A stretch of 64,000 nt of DNA from Gaiellasilicea sp963784895 (lineage in GTDB: Bacteria; Actinomycetota; Thermoleophilia; Gaiellales; Gaiellaceae): contig CAWATM010000010.1 in NCBI GenBank assembly GCA_963784895.1, positions 1-64,000 of the forward strand, given 5' to 3'. This document shows positions 25,206 through 32,844 of the stretch, piece after piece (the stretch's first letter is position 1; every line of letters starts with the position of its first letter). The notes beneath the pieces are model-generated. The model did no database searches, was not told the origin of the DNA, and saw nothing but the letters and a program-made list of their open reading frames with translations. The position numbers were made by a program, and so were the translations under genes.

Positions 25206-25257
25206 TCATCGGCAGATCGACCGCGAACCTCAAGCGGGCGTATCCCTCTGCCGATAC
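25206..25257. promoter_or_regulatory. Divergent FliA/WhiG-type promoters sharing one -35
   Basis: On the plus strand TCAA (25230-25233), 16 nt, GCCGATAC (25250-25257) faces pilC. On the minus strand the same four bases read TTGA and are followed after 16 nt by GCCGATGA (25213-25206), facing the PilV-like gene. The two promoters are thus mirror images around one shared -35. Confidence 0.6.
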
Positions 25258-25267
25258 CGGTTGAGGT

Positions 25268-26479
25268 ATGGCGGCCTACGCGTACAGCGCGATCAACTCG
25301 CTCGGCGTCGAGTCCCTCGGCGAGGTACATGCACCCGACCGGTCCTCGGCGCGCGAGCAGCTGCGCGTTCGCGGCCTGCTCGCGACGAAGCTCGAGGAAC
25401 TGCCGTCGGCGGGCGAGGACTCGGCGCGCACCGCGTTCAAGAAGATCAAGCCGAAGTCGCTCCAGATCTTCTCGCGCCAGTTCGCGACGATGATCGAGGC
25501 GGGGCTGAACGTCGTCGGCGCGCTCGTGATCCTCGAGCAGCAGACCGACGACAAGTACCTCGGCGCCGTCATCCGCGAGCTCCGCGCCGACGTCGAGGGC
25601 GGGATGCTGCTCTCGCAGGCGATGGCCCGTCACCCGAAGGTCTTCAACCGCCTCTACGTTTCGATGGTCGAGGCAGGGGAGGCGGCCGGGATCCTCGACA
25701 CCGTGCTCGACCGGGTCGCCTACCAGATCGAGAAGGAGACGAAGATCAAGCGGCGGGTCAAGGGCGCGATGATCTATCCGACGATGGTGCTGATCTTCGC
25801 CACCCTCGTCCTCGTCGGGATGCTGCTCTTCCTCGTCCCGGTCTTCGTCAACATCTTCGCGCAGCTCGGCGGCGATCTGCCGACGCTGACGAAAGCGGTG
25901 CTCGCCTGCTCGAACTTCATCAAGGCGACCTGGTTCATCCTCTTCCCGGGGGCGGTCGCGGCCGTCTTCGGGGTGAAGAGGTTCCTCAAGACCGAGATGG
26001 GCCGCCGCCGCTGGGACGCGCTGAAGCTGCGGCTGCCGATGAAGATCGGCGACGTCGTCCGCAAGGTGACGATGGCGCGCTTCTCGCGAACGCTCTCGAC
26101 GCTCGTCGCCGCCGGCGTCGACATCATCAAGGCGCTCGAGATCACGGGCCAGACGGCCGGCAACTGGGTCGTCGAGGACGCGCTCGCCGGCGTCCGCCAG
26201 AAGGTCGGGGAGGGCGTGCCAATCGCGCAGCCGCTGATCGAGAACCCGGTGTTCCCGGCGATGGTCAGCCAGATGGTCAAGATCGGCGAGGAGACGGGAG
26301 AGCTCGAGAAGATGCTCGGCAAGATCGCCGACTTCTACGAGGACGAGGTCGACGCCTCGATCCAGTCGCTGACCTCGATCGTCGAGCCGATCATGATGCT
26401 CGGCGTCGGGATCATGGTCGGGATCGTGATCATCAGCATGTACCTGCCGATGTTCAAGCTGCTGACCCTGATCAAGTAG
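25268..26479 (+). CDS. pilC: Type IV pilus platform protein PilC, 403 aa
   Basis: The inner-membrane platform on which the PilB and PilT hexamers act. It has two GspF domains (about residues 65-190 and 270-395), each a helical cytoplasmic bundle followed by hydrophobic helices. Signatures are FSRQFATMIEAGLNVVGAL, SMVEAGEAAGILDTVLDRVA and MVKIGEETGELEKMLGKIADFYEDEV. N-terminal YAYSAINSLGVESLGEV is the usual opening. The ATG at 25268 is 10 nt after the predicted -10, with GAGG between. It is monocistronic in this view. Confidence 0.95.
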   Translation: MAAYAYSAINSLGVESLGEVHAPDRSSAREQLRVRGLLATKLEELPSAGEDSARTAFKKIKPKSLQIFSRQFATMIEAGLNVVGALVILEQQTDDKYLGAVIRELRADVEGGMLLSQAMARHPKVFNRLYVSMVEAGEAAGILDTVLDRVAYQIEKETKIKRRVKGAMIYPTMVLIFATLVLVGMLLFLVPVFVNIFAQLGGDLPTLTKAVLACSNFIKATWFILFPGAVAAVFGVKRFLKTEMGRRRWDALKLRLPMKIGDVVRKVTMARFSRTLSTLVAAGVDIIKALEITGQTAGNWVVEDALAGVRQKVGEGVPIAQPLIENPVFPAMVSQMVKIGEETGELEKMLGKIADFYEDEVDASIQSLTSIVEPIMMLGVGIMVGIVIISMYLPMFKLLTLIK

Positions 26480-26662
26480 AGCGCGCGCGCTCATGGGGAC
26501 ACCTGGCTCTGTCCGCTGGTACAGACCGGGGCGGTGGACTGCGGCTGCACTGCCTTCGAGATGGCGCACGTCGGGCTCGGGTCGTTGATCTCCTCGAATC
26601 GCCGGTTTAGTGTTGCCCGCAACATGCGGGGCATCCGCCTCGCAGCGAGGTGAGGGGACAAC

Positions 26663-27184
26663 ATGCGGCGGAGTACGGCCCTTGGCGTAGTAGCGCTCGG
26701 CCTTGTGTCGGTCGGACTTATCGGAGCCTCGATTGCAGGTGCGGCGAAGCCTGATCGGGCACCGCTCATCACCGAGCCCACAGTGCTCGGGCCGGGGCAG
26801 GCGTGCGCGTTCGACGTCGAGATCTCACAGGCACCCGGAAGCAACTACACAGAGACGTTCTTCAGCGACCGGTATGTGATCACGGGTTCGGGTGGCGATC
26901 GCGTCACGCGGCTACCAAACGGTCCATCGGTGACACTGCCGACTTCGGGGAAGCTGACGGTCAGCGACCTGGCCAACGGTGATCAACGGGTGCAGGCCTC
27001 CGGGCGCACCGTGTTCTACTTCTTCGAGGGGGACCAGGGGCCATTCGGCGAGGTTGGCCCGGATGGTGCCCTCTATTACATCGTGGGTCATGTCGACGAA
27101 GTCCTCGATCCCGAGACCGGCTTCACGGTGACCTCCTTCGAATGGAGCGGAACGGCCACCGAACTCTGTCGTCAGATCGACTGA
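26663..27184 (+). CDS. Secreted hypothetical protein, 173 aa
   Basis: No family recognised. A signal peptide (about residues 1-27, cut near AGA-AKP) is followed by a beta-rich domain with an even spread of Gly, Thr and Asp. Two cysteines (ACAFDV near the start and LCRQID at the end) could link the termini. The GAGGGGAC ribosome site lies before the ATG at 26663, so this gene has a normal leader. It is separated from pilC by 183 bp with no visible gene and probably has nothing to do with the pilus. Confidence 0.75.
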   Translation: MRRSTALGVVALGLVSVGLIGASIAGAAKPDRAPLITEPTVLGPGQACAFDVEISQAPGSNYTETFFSDRYVITGSGGDRVTRLPNGPSVTLPTSGKLTVSDLANGDQRVQASGRTVFYFFEGDQGPFGEVGPDGALYYIVGHVDEVLDPETGFTVTSFEWSGTATELCRQID

Positions 27185-27286
27185 GGCCGACGGCGTGGTG
27201 GAAGACCGCAGGCTGGCCGTTGCTCGAGGTTAGGCGCGCGTCGACCGTTGTCTGCGAGGACTCCGGCACCGGTTAGCGTCTGCTCC

Positions 27287-28507
27287 GTGAAGGTCACTGC
27301 TGACGCCGCGCGTCGCTTTCTCGTCGCACGCCAGGCGCTCGCTCCCGCGCGTTCACTCGCGGGCGGCCCGGACGCCGTCCTCGAGGTCTTCCGTCGTCTC
27401 GGCTCGATCCAGTTCGATCCGCTCGCAGTCGCCGGTCGCACGCACGACCTCGTCCTGCATGCGCGGGTCGCCGACTACGACCCCGCCTGGTGCGAGCAGC
27501 TCTACGAGCGGCGCGAGATCTTCGAGGCGTACAACAAGGGGCTCTCGTTCGTCCGGACGAGCGAATTCCCCTGGTTCCGCGCCACGCTGAGCCGGAACGC
27601 GCCGCGCCTCCTCGCCGAGAACGCCCAGGTGGCCGAACGCGTGCTCGAGCGGATTCGCACCGACGGGCCGCTGTCGGCGCTCGACTTCGAGCGTGCGCAA
27701 GGAGCGACGATCGACTGGTTCGGCGTGCCGACGAACACCGTTCGTGCGGTGCTCGAGGCGTACACCCTCACCGGTGTGCTCGGCCTCGCGCGGCGCGACG
27801 GCAACCGACGCTACTACGACCTCCTCGAGCGGCTGCTCCCCGCTGACGTGCTGACGCGCAGCGTCCCGCTGACGGAGCAACTCCGCCACAAGCTGCTGTC
27901 GCGCTACCGCGCGCACGGCCTCCTCGGCGTCGGGGGCGGGGGAGACATCTTCGGCGGAATCGGCCCCGCCAAGCCGTACCCGGAGCGGCCGGAGCTTCCA
28001 GGCAGAACGGCGCTGCGTGAGGGACTCGTCGACGACGGGGCGCTCGTTCCCGTCGAGATCGAGGGTGTGCGCGGGAAGCGGTTCGTGCTCGCGGAGGAGG
28101 TCGGCCTGCTGGAACGTCCCCCGGAGCCGCCGCCTTCGGTCGCGTTCCTGCCCCCGTTCGATCCAGTGGTCTGGGACCGTGCCCTCCTCGGCTCCCTCTT
28201 CGAGTTCGACTACGTGTGGGAGCTCTTCGTCCCGCCGGCGAAACGGCGCTGGGGCTGGTACGTGCTGCCGCTGCTCTTCCGCGACCGCCTCGTCGGCCGG
28301 ATCGAGCCGCGTCTCGACCGCGGCGGCGGCCAGGTGCAGGTGCTCGACCTCTGGTGGGAGGACGGATTCGCGCCGCGCCGCACCGAGGGCTTCGTCGACG
28401 CGATGCGGGATGCGCTCCGCGCCTACCTGCGCTTCGGAGGCGCGACCCGCGTCGAGTGGGCGCCGCACCTCGCGACGGAGAAACGACTCTTTCTCACCCG
28501 GCCCTAG
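27287..28507 (+). CDS. YcaQ-family winged-helix DNA glycosylase-like protein, 406 aa
   Basis: A winged-helix HTH_42 protein. The N-terminal motif LGSIQFDPLAV contains the Q-x-D pair known from YcaQ (AlkX), a glycosylase that unhooks DNA interstrand cross-links. Other conserved segments are YNKGLSFVRTSEFPWFRATL, LRHKLLSRYRAHGLLG, FLPPFDPVVWDRALLGSLFEFDY, and LPLLFRDRLVGRIEPRLDR near the end. The GTG at 27287 is chosen because TAGCGT ends 7 nt before it, the leaderless pattern of this genome, and because VKVTADAARRFLVARQAL matches family N-termini. Confidence 0.8.
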   Translation: MKVTADAARRFLVARQALAPARSLAGGPDAVLEVFRRLGSIQFDPLAVAGRTHDLVLHARVADYDPAWCEQLYERREIFEAYNKGLSFVRTSEFPWFRATLSRNAPRLLAENAQVAERVLERIRTDGPLSALDFERAQGATIDWFGVPTNTVRAVLEAYTLTGVLGLARRDGNRRYYDLLERLLPADVLTRSVPLTEQLRHKLLSRYRAHGLLGVGGGGDIFGGIGPAKPYPERPELPGRTALREGLVDDGALVPVEIEGVRGKRFVLAEEVGLLERPPEPPPSVAFLPPFDPVVWDRALLGSLFEFDYVWELFVPPAKRRWGWYVLPLLFRDRLVGRIEPRLDRGGGQVQVLDLWWEDGFAPRRTEGFVDAMRDALRAYLRFGGATRVEWAPHLATEKRLFLTRP

Positions 28508-28549
28508 GCGGTGGGCGCGATCGACCGGCTGCCCTCGCGGGGCCGGCGA

Positions 28550-29896
28550 TCAGTCGAAGCCGAACAGTGGTGGCAGGAGGACCACGACCGCGGCGGCCCA
28601 CAGGGCGAAGACCGGTAGGTAGGTGGTCTGCCAGCGCTCGAGCCGGTGGAGCCTGCTGCGGCCCGTGAGGAAGCGGGCGGAGAGCCAGGCCGCCCCGGCC
28701 AGGTTGACGAGGAGGACGAGGTTCAGGCCGAGCGCCGCAGTTCGGTTCGGGGTGAACCCGAGCTCACCGATCCGGGCGATCATCGTGCCGAGCACCATCA
28801 CGTCGAGGACGAGGGCGCTGACGACGGCGACCAGCTGGATGCCGTCCATCCAGTCCGGCGTCGTCGACGGGTCGCGGGCGGACATCCCATACAACACGAG
28901 CGCGAGGACCACCACGAGCAGGGCGTCGAAGACGCTGACGAGGTCGCGATCGAACGCGTCGCCGAGCCCGGTCACGGCGTAGACGACGGCGGCGCCGGCC
29001 AACATCACCGCGAACAGCGGCGTGAAGAGCATGGTCAGCACCGGCGCCATGTTCTCGACGACCCGTTGCTTCGACTCGACGAGCCAGGCCGCCACGATCA
29101 CGGCACCCGCCGCGCCCGACGGCAGCACCCATTCGGCGATCCGATCGACGTCGACCCCGGTCGGTTCGAGGATCGCGGCGGTCAGCCCCATGAGCACCCC
29201 GCCTCCGAGCGCGATCAGCACGTAGTAGATGAACCACTCGCCCGTGAAGCGGACGAAGTCCATGCGCCGTTCGTGCGATCGGAGCGTGCCGCCCATGTAC
29301 GGGTAGGCGACCGCGAACCACAGCACCACGGGGAGGTGGAGCGCGACGAGCATCTCGGTCGACGAGTCGACGCCGTAGGGATAGAGGTTGACCACCAGCG
29401 CAGCGAGCGCGAACGGCGCTGCTGTCAGCGTCCACCCACGCGCGTCCAGCTGCCGCCGGTGGGCGAAATACGCCGCGAGGAACGGCAACACGAACAGACC
29501 GGCGTTCCGCACCAGCCAGGTCGGTTCCTCGTCGGGAGCGTCGGCGGCGAGGCGTGCAACCTGGATCGTCACGGCCGACGCCACGGCGAAGGCGAGCGTC
29601 TCGACCCAGCCGCCGGACGCGCGCGCCGGCTCGTCCTCACCTCTCAGGAGGAGCTGTTTCCAGAGTCGGCCGCTGTGCTCGCGGGCGAACTCCCGGGACA
29701 GGCCGTCGACGTCGCCCAGCCGCTTCACGGCGATGAGGAACCCCTCATCGGACGAGAGGCCGGCCGCGTTCAGCTCGGCGATCTGGTGACGAAGATGATC
29801 CTCCAGCTCATCGACGTCGCGGCCGTTGACGCCCGGGGCGGCCTCGACGTAGGCGCGCCACTCTGCGATCTGTGCCTCGACGGTTTCCGCGGTCAT
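28550..29896 (-). CDS. Polytopic membrane protein with permease-prefix-like N-terminus, 448 aa
   Basis: Residues 1-95 form a soluble helical domain (QIAEWRAYVEAAPGVNGRDVDELEDHLRHQIAEL, LSSDEGFLIAVKRLGD) typical of proteins that follow PadR regulators (DUF1700/permease prefix type). About ten hydrophobic helices follow. Its function is unknown. The ATG at 29896 overlaps the stop of the PadR gene (ATGA), so the two are coupled. This PadR plus membrane-protein pairing is common; the regulator usually represses the pair. Confidence 0.8.
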   Translation of the reverse strand: MTAETVEAQIAEWRAYVEAAPGVNGRDVDELEDHLRHQIAELNAAGLSSDEGFLIAVKRLGDVDGLSREFAREHSGRLWKQLLLRGEDEPARASGGWVETLAFAVASAVTIQVARLAADAPDEEPTWLVRNAGLFVLPFLAAYFAHRRQLDARGWTLTAAPFALAALVVNLYPYGVDSSTEMLVALHLPVVLWFAVAYPYMGGTLRSHERRMDFVRFTGEWFIYYVLIALGGGVLMGLTAAILEPTGVDVDRIAEWVLPSGAAGAVIVAAWLVESKQRVVENMAPVLTMLFTPLFAVMLAGAAVVYAVTGLGDAFDRDLVSVFDALLVVVLALVLYGMSARDPSTTPDWMDGIQLVAVVSALVLDVMVLGTMIARIGELGFTPNRTAALGLNLVLLVNLAGAAWLSARFLTGRSRLHRLERWQTTYLPVFALWAAAVVVLLPPLFGFD

Positions 29897-30252
29897 GCCT
29901 CGCCCACAGCCGTCAGGACTCCACCCGAGCCGGGCCAGACGTCGCGCAAGGCACGGGTGACGGCCGCCCACTGCCGTTGCTGGTCCGAGAGCGCGGCCCG
30001 TCCGTCGTCGGTGATCGCGTAGTACTTGCGGCGCCGCCCCTCCGCCGACGTCCGCCAGTCCGTCGTCACGTAGCCCAGCCGCCCGAGGCGATGGAGCAGC
30101 GGGTAGAGCATGCCGTCCGTCCACTCGAGCTCGCCCTCCGAGAGCGCGCGCACGCGCTTCAGGATCGCGTAGCCGTAGCTCTCGCCCTTCGCCAGGATCG
30201 CGAGCACGAGCGGTGTCGCCGAGGCTGCGACCAGGTCCTTGTCGATGTGCAT
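29893..30252 (-). CDS. PadR-family transcriptional repressor, 119 aa
   Basis: A small winged-helix repressor. The family signature is LAILAKGESYGYAILKRVRALSEGELEWTDGMLYPLLHRLGRLGYV, with the wing in RRRKYYAITDDGRAAL. The ATG at 30252, preceded by GGAGGCGG, is preferred to the longer frame from 30309. A perfect CTATGCATAG palindrome at 30275-30284, and a further TGCAT at the start codon, are candidate operator sites for autoregulation. Confidence 0.9.
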   Translation of the reverse strand: MHIDKDLVAASATPLVLAILAKGESYGYAILKRVRALSEGELEWTDGMLYPLLHRLGRLGYVTTDWRTSAEGRRRKYYAITDDGRAALSDQQRQWAAVTRALRDVWPGSGGVLTAVGEA

Positions 30253-30274
30253 ACCGCCTCCACAGCTCGAAGAG

Positions 30275-30284
30275 CTATGCATAG
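30275..30284. promoter_or_regulatory. Palindrome upstream of the PadR gene
   Basis: CTATGCATAG is a perfect 10-bp palindrome 23 bp before the PadR start. TGCATA occurs again at 30248-30253 and TGCATG near 30295, suggesting a repeated half-site. Confidence 0.4.
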
Positions 30285-30313
30285 AAGCACAAGGTGCATG
30301 GAAGCGCAAGGTA

Positions 30314-31270
30314 TTAGTGGCCGCTCAGGTACGCGCGGAGGTGCCCGAACGCCTTGACCGTGTTCTCGTCCTCGTCGTGCGGGCGGCGGAAGTCCGCGAC
30401 GAACGCTGCGATGTCAGCCAGATCCCAACCCCGGCGGTAGTGCTCGATCGCCTCGGCGTCGAGTGCGACGTCGCCCACGATGGCGCTGTACTCCTCCCAT
30501 CCCGTCAGCTCGTCGTCGAGGACCTGCCAGAGGTCGCGCTCCCGCGGTGCGAGGAGGTTCGTGTCCCAGTCGACGAGGTGCGGGCTGCCGGTCGTGTCGA
30601 CGACCAGGTTGGCGCGGTGGGGCTCGCCGTGGGTGACGACCCACGGTCCCGAGCGCCGCCGCAGCCGGTCGGCGCGCTCGTCGTGCGCCTGCAGCGTCCG
30701 CCGAAGCTCGTCGGCGCGGTGGGCGAGCAGTGTGCGGGCCGGCTCCGCGAAGGGCCCCGTCAGCCAGGGTCGCGAGAGGCTCGCGAGCGCTTCCTCCAGT
30801 GTGGAGCGCGCGGGGATGTCGAGATCGTCGCGGCGCGGCAGCCCGGGCGGCAGCACTCCGGTCGCGGCGTGCACGCGACCCACGAGCTCCGCCGTCCGCC
30901 GACGCTCGTCCTTCGTCTCGTAGTTTCCGAACGAGCTCGAGGTCCCTTCCACGAACGGCGTCACACTCACTGCGTAGCGCTCGCCGAGGCGGCGAATGGG
31001 CACCCCGGTGTCGTCCGGGATCGCTGCGAGCACGAACTCGAGCCCGGCGTCGCGCAGGGCGCCCGCAGTTCGATACGCACGGTCGAGAGCGGCGAAGCCC
31101 GCCGCGAAGCCCGCCTCAAGATCGTCGACGGTGACGAAGGCGTCCCCGGCGCGCCAGTGATGACCGCCGAAGCCGACGGGCACGTACTCGAGCCGCGGCT
31201 CGTGCAATCCCCAGTGTGCGAGCGCCCGAACAAGTGCCTGCGGGTCGAGATCAGTCGGCGGCGTCAGCAT
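30314..31270 (-). CDS. Aminoglycoside-phosphotransferase-family kinase, 318 aa
   Basis: Another APH-fold kinase. The catalytic loop is WVVTHGEPHRANLVVD (His-Gly-Glu rather than His-Gly-Asp, an unusual replacement of the catalytic Asp that may be compensated or may mark a non-standard kinase), followed by HLVDWDTNLLAPRERDLW. Length and C-terminal half resemble spectinomycin phosphotransferase-like proteins. The ATG at 31270 lies inside the end of the upstream ATPase gene (20-bp overlap), so the two are co-translated. Confidence 0.75.
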   Translation of the reverse strand: MLTPPTDLDPQALVRALAHWGLHEPRLEYVPVGFGGHHWRAGDAFVTVDDLEAGFAAGFAALDRAYRTAGALRDAGLEFVLAAIPDDTGVPIRRLGERYAVSVTPFVEGTSSSFGNYETKDERRRTAELVGRVHAATGVLPPGLPRRDDLDIPARSTLEEALASLSRPWLTGPFAEPARTLLAHRADELRRTLQAHDERADRLRRRSGPWVVTHGEPHRANLVVDTTGSPHLVDWDTNLLAPRERDLWQVLDDELTGWEEYSAIVGDVALDAEAIEHYRRGWDLADIAAFVADFRRPHDEDENTVKAFGHLRAYLSGH

Positions 31271-32387
31271 GCGCGCGCAGCTCCGCGATCCACTCGGCGA
31301 AGAGCGGGTCGACGACGCGATAGACGTCTCCCTGCTGCTCGACCGTCGCGCTCGCGGCCAGGGTGGTCAGTGCCGCGCGGGCGCTGCTCTTCGGCAGGTC
31401 GAGCTGCTCGAGCACGCGGCGCTGGAACGGCGACCCCTCCCCGGCGACGAGTGCCCGCAGCGCCTTCTGCGCGTTCGTCGAGAGCCGGCGCCAGTTGGCG
31501 TCGAACTCCGGCTGGAGCTCGGCGAGCGCAGCCGCGTGCCCGCGCGCCCAGTCCGCGAGCGTCGCCGTCGCGCCGGGCGCGACCTCCTCCCAGAGCCGGT
31601 GCGCGAGCAGCATCGCCCGCTGCGGGTGACCCTGCGCAGCGGCGACGAGCGGGTTCAGCGCCTCGCCGACGCTCCGGCCCGTCTCGCGGAAGCGCTCGGC
31701 GAGGTAGGCCGCGATGTCGGTATCGGCCAGGCGCCCCAGCCGCATGGGCACGGCGGCGCCGTAGAGCGGCCGTGCCTTGTCCTCGAAGAGCTCGCGCATC
31801 AACCCGGGCTCCGAGCCCGCGAACACGAACGACGCCACCTCCCCCTGGAATTGGATGTGGCTCCGCAGCAGGGCGTCCATCTCCTTCACCTTCGTGATGT
31901 CCTGGAACTCGTCGAGCACGATCAGCGCGCGGAAGCCGCCGCCTTCCTCGAGCCGCAGGGGCAGGTCGAGGAGCGTGTGCAGCGCCGGCAGGGGGTCGGT
32001 GCGGGGATTGATCTGGAGCCTGGCGCTGATCCCGAGCGCACCGAGCGAGAGCCCGAGTCCGGTGCTCTGGAGAAAGTCCTCCACGCGGGCGCGGGTCTTG
32101 CCCTTCAGCTGCCGTGCATACGCGCGCTCGAACCGGATCGCGACGTCCGCGACCGACAGGACGCCGTAGAGGTCGACGAGGATCGGAATCAGCCCTTCCT
32201 CGCGCTCGCCGTCGCGGAGCACGCGCCGGAGCAGGCTCGTCTTCCCGTACTTCCGCGGCGCGTAGAGCCGGACGTAATGGCCGCCGACGGCGGCCGCGAG
32301 CAGGGCCTTCGTCTCCTCGTCGCGGTCGATGATCTCGTCCGGGGCGAGCGGGTGCGAGTAGACGAATGGGTTGACGTCGGTCAGCAT
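31251..32387 (-). CDS. P-loop ATPase of the AAA/archaeal ATPase type, 378 aa
   Basis: A STAND/ATPase_2-like protein. The Walker A loop is LYAPRKYGKTSLLRRVL (about residues 40-56), the Walker B ALIVLDEFQDI (about 155-165) and the sensor-like FVFAGSEPGLMRELF. The C-terminal part (about 290-378) is a winged-helix domain (LDLPKSSARAALTTLAASATVEQQGDVYRVVDPLFAEWI). Such proteins occur as stand-alone regulators or defence ATPases, but no effector is attached here. The ATG at 32387 is chosen because the upstream start at 32429 falls in a palindrome. Confidence 0.75.
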   Translation of the reverse strand: MLTDVNPFVYSHPLAPDEIIDRDEETKALLAAAVGGHYVRLYAPRKYGKTSLLRRVLRDGEREEGLIPILVDLYGVLSVADVAIRFERAYARQLKGKTRARVEDFLQSTGLGLSLGALGISARLQINPRTDPLPALHTLLDLPLRLEEGGGFRALIVLDEFQDITKVKEMDALLRSHIQFQGEVASFVFAGSEPGLMRELFEDKARPLYGAAVPMRLGRLADTDIAAYLAERFRETGRSVGEALNPLVAAAQGHPQRAMLLAHRLWEEVAPGATATLADWARGHAAALAELQPEFDANWRRLSTNAQKALRALVAGEGSPFQRRVLEQLDLPKSSARAALTTLAASATVEQQGDVYRVVDPLFAEWIAELRAHADAAD

Positions 32388-32411
32388 CGGTGCCGGGTGA
32401 ATGTACCAGTT

Positions 32412-32430
32412 GGTGCCGATTATCGGCACC
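32412..32430. promoter_or_regulatory. 19-bp palindrome between the ATPase and FKBP genes
   Basis: GGTGCCGAT and ATCGGCACC are perfectly complementary around a single T. It lies just upstream of a minus-strand TACATT (32405-32400) facing the ATPase and about 25 bp upstream of the FKBP -10, so a bound protein could affect both. Confidence 0.55.
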
Positions 32431-32469
32431 GATCAGTGCCTGAATCGCGCCCAGGTAGGCTGCGCGCCA

Positions 32470-32844
32470 ATGGCGCTCGACCGGCCGCAGCTGCAGAAAC
32501 CCGAGGGCGACATTCCCTTCGAGCTCGGGATCGAGGACCTCGCCGCCGGCGACGGTGCCGAGGCGGTCGCCGGGAAGAAGGTGTCCGTCCACTACGTCGG
32601 GGTCGCGTTCTCGACCGGCGAGGAGTTCGACGCCTCCTGGAATCGCGGCCGCCCGTTCGAGTTCAAGCTCGGCAAGGGGCAGGTGATCCCGGGCTGGGAC
32701 GCGGGTGTGCAGGGGATGAAGGTGGGTGGCCGGCGCAAGCTGACGATCCCCTCGGCGATGGCCTACGGGGCGAGGGGCGCGGGGGGCGTGATCGCGCCGC
32801 ACGAGCCGCTCGTCTTCGTCGTCGATCTGCTCTCGGTCGACTAG
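32470..32844 (+). CDS. FKBP-type peptidyl-prolyl isomerase, 124 aa
   Basis: A one-domain cytoplasmic FKBP, which speeds cis-trans isomerisation of proline bonds. Diagnostic residues: VSVHYVGVAFSTGEEFDASWNRGRPFEFKLGKGQVIPGWDAGVQGMKVGGRRKLTIPSAMAYGARGAGG (in outline, about 38-106), ending FVVDLLSVD. The active-site Tyr, Asp, Phe, Trp and Tyr are all present. A TAGGCT box (32456-32461) ends 8 nt before the ATG, so the mRNA is leaderless. It converges on the MFS gene with a 4-bp overlap of stop codons. Confidence 0.93.
   Translation: MALDRPQLQKPEGDIPFELGIEDLAAGDGAEAVAGKKVSVHYVGVAFSTGEEFDASWNRGRPFEFKLGKGQVIPGWDAGVQGMKVGGRRKLTIPSAMAYGARGAGGVIAPHEPLVFVVDLLSVD

Noticed and set aside
26479..26492. 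GAGCGCGCGCGCTC palindrome after pilC as a terminator
   Set aside because: A simple GC alternation without loop or T-rich tail; it could be chance in this composition.
32415..32427. GCCGATTA and GCCGATAA on the two strands as FliA/WhiG-type promoters
   Set aside because: No T-N-N-A occurs 16 nt upstream on either strand, and the words are explained by the 19-bp palindrome.
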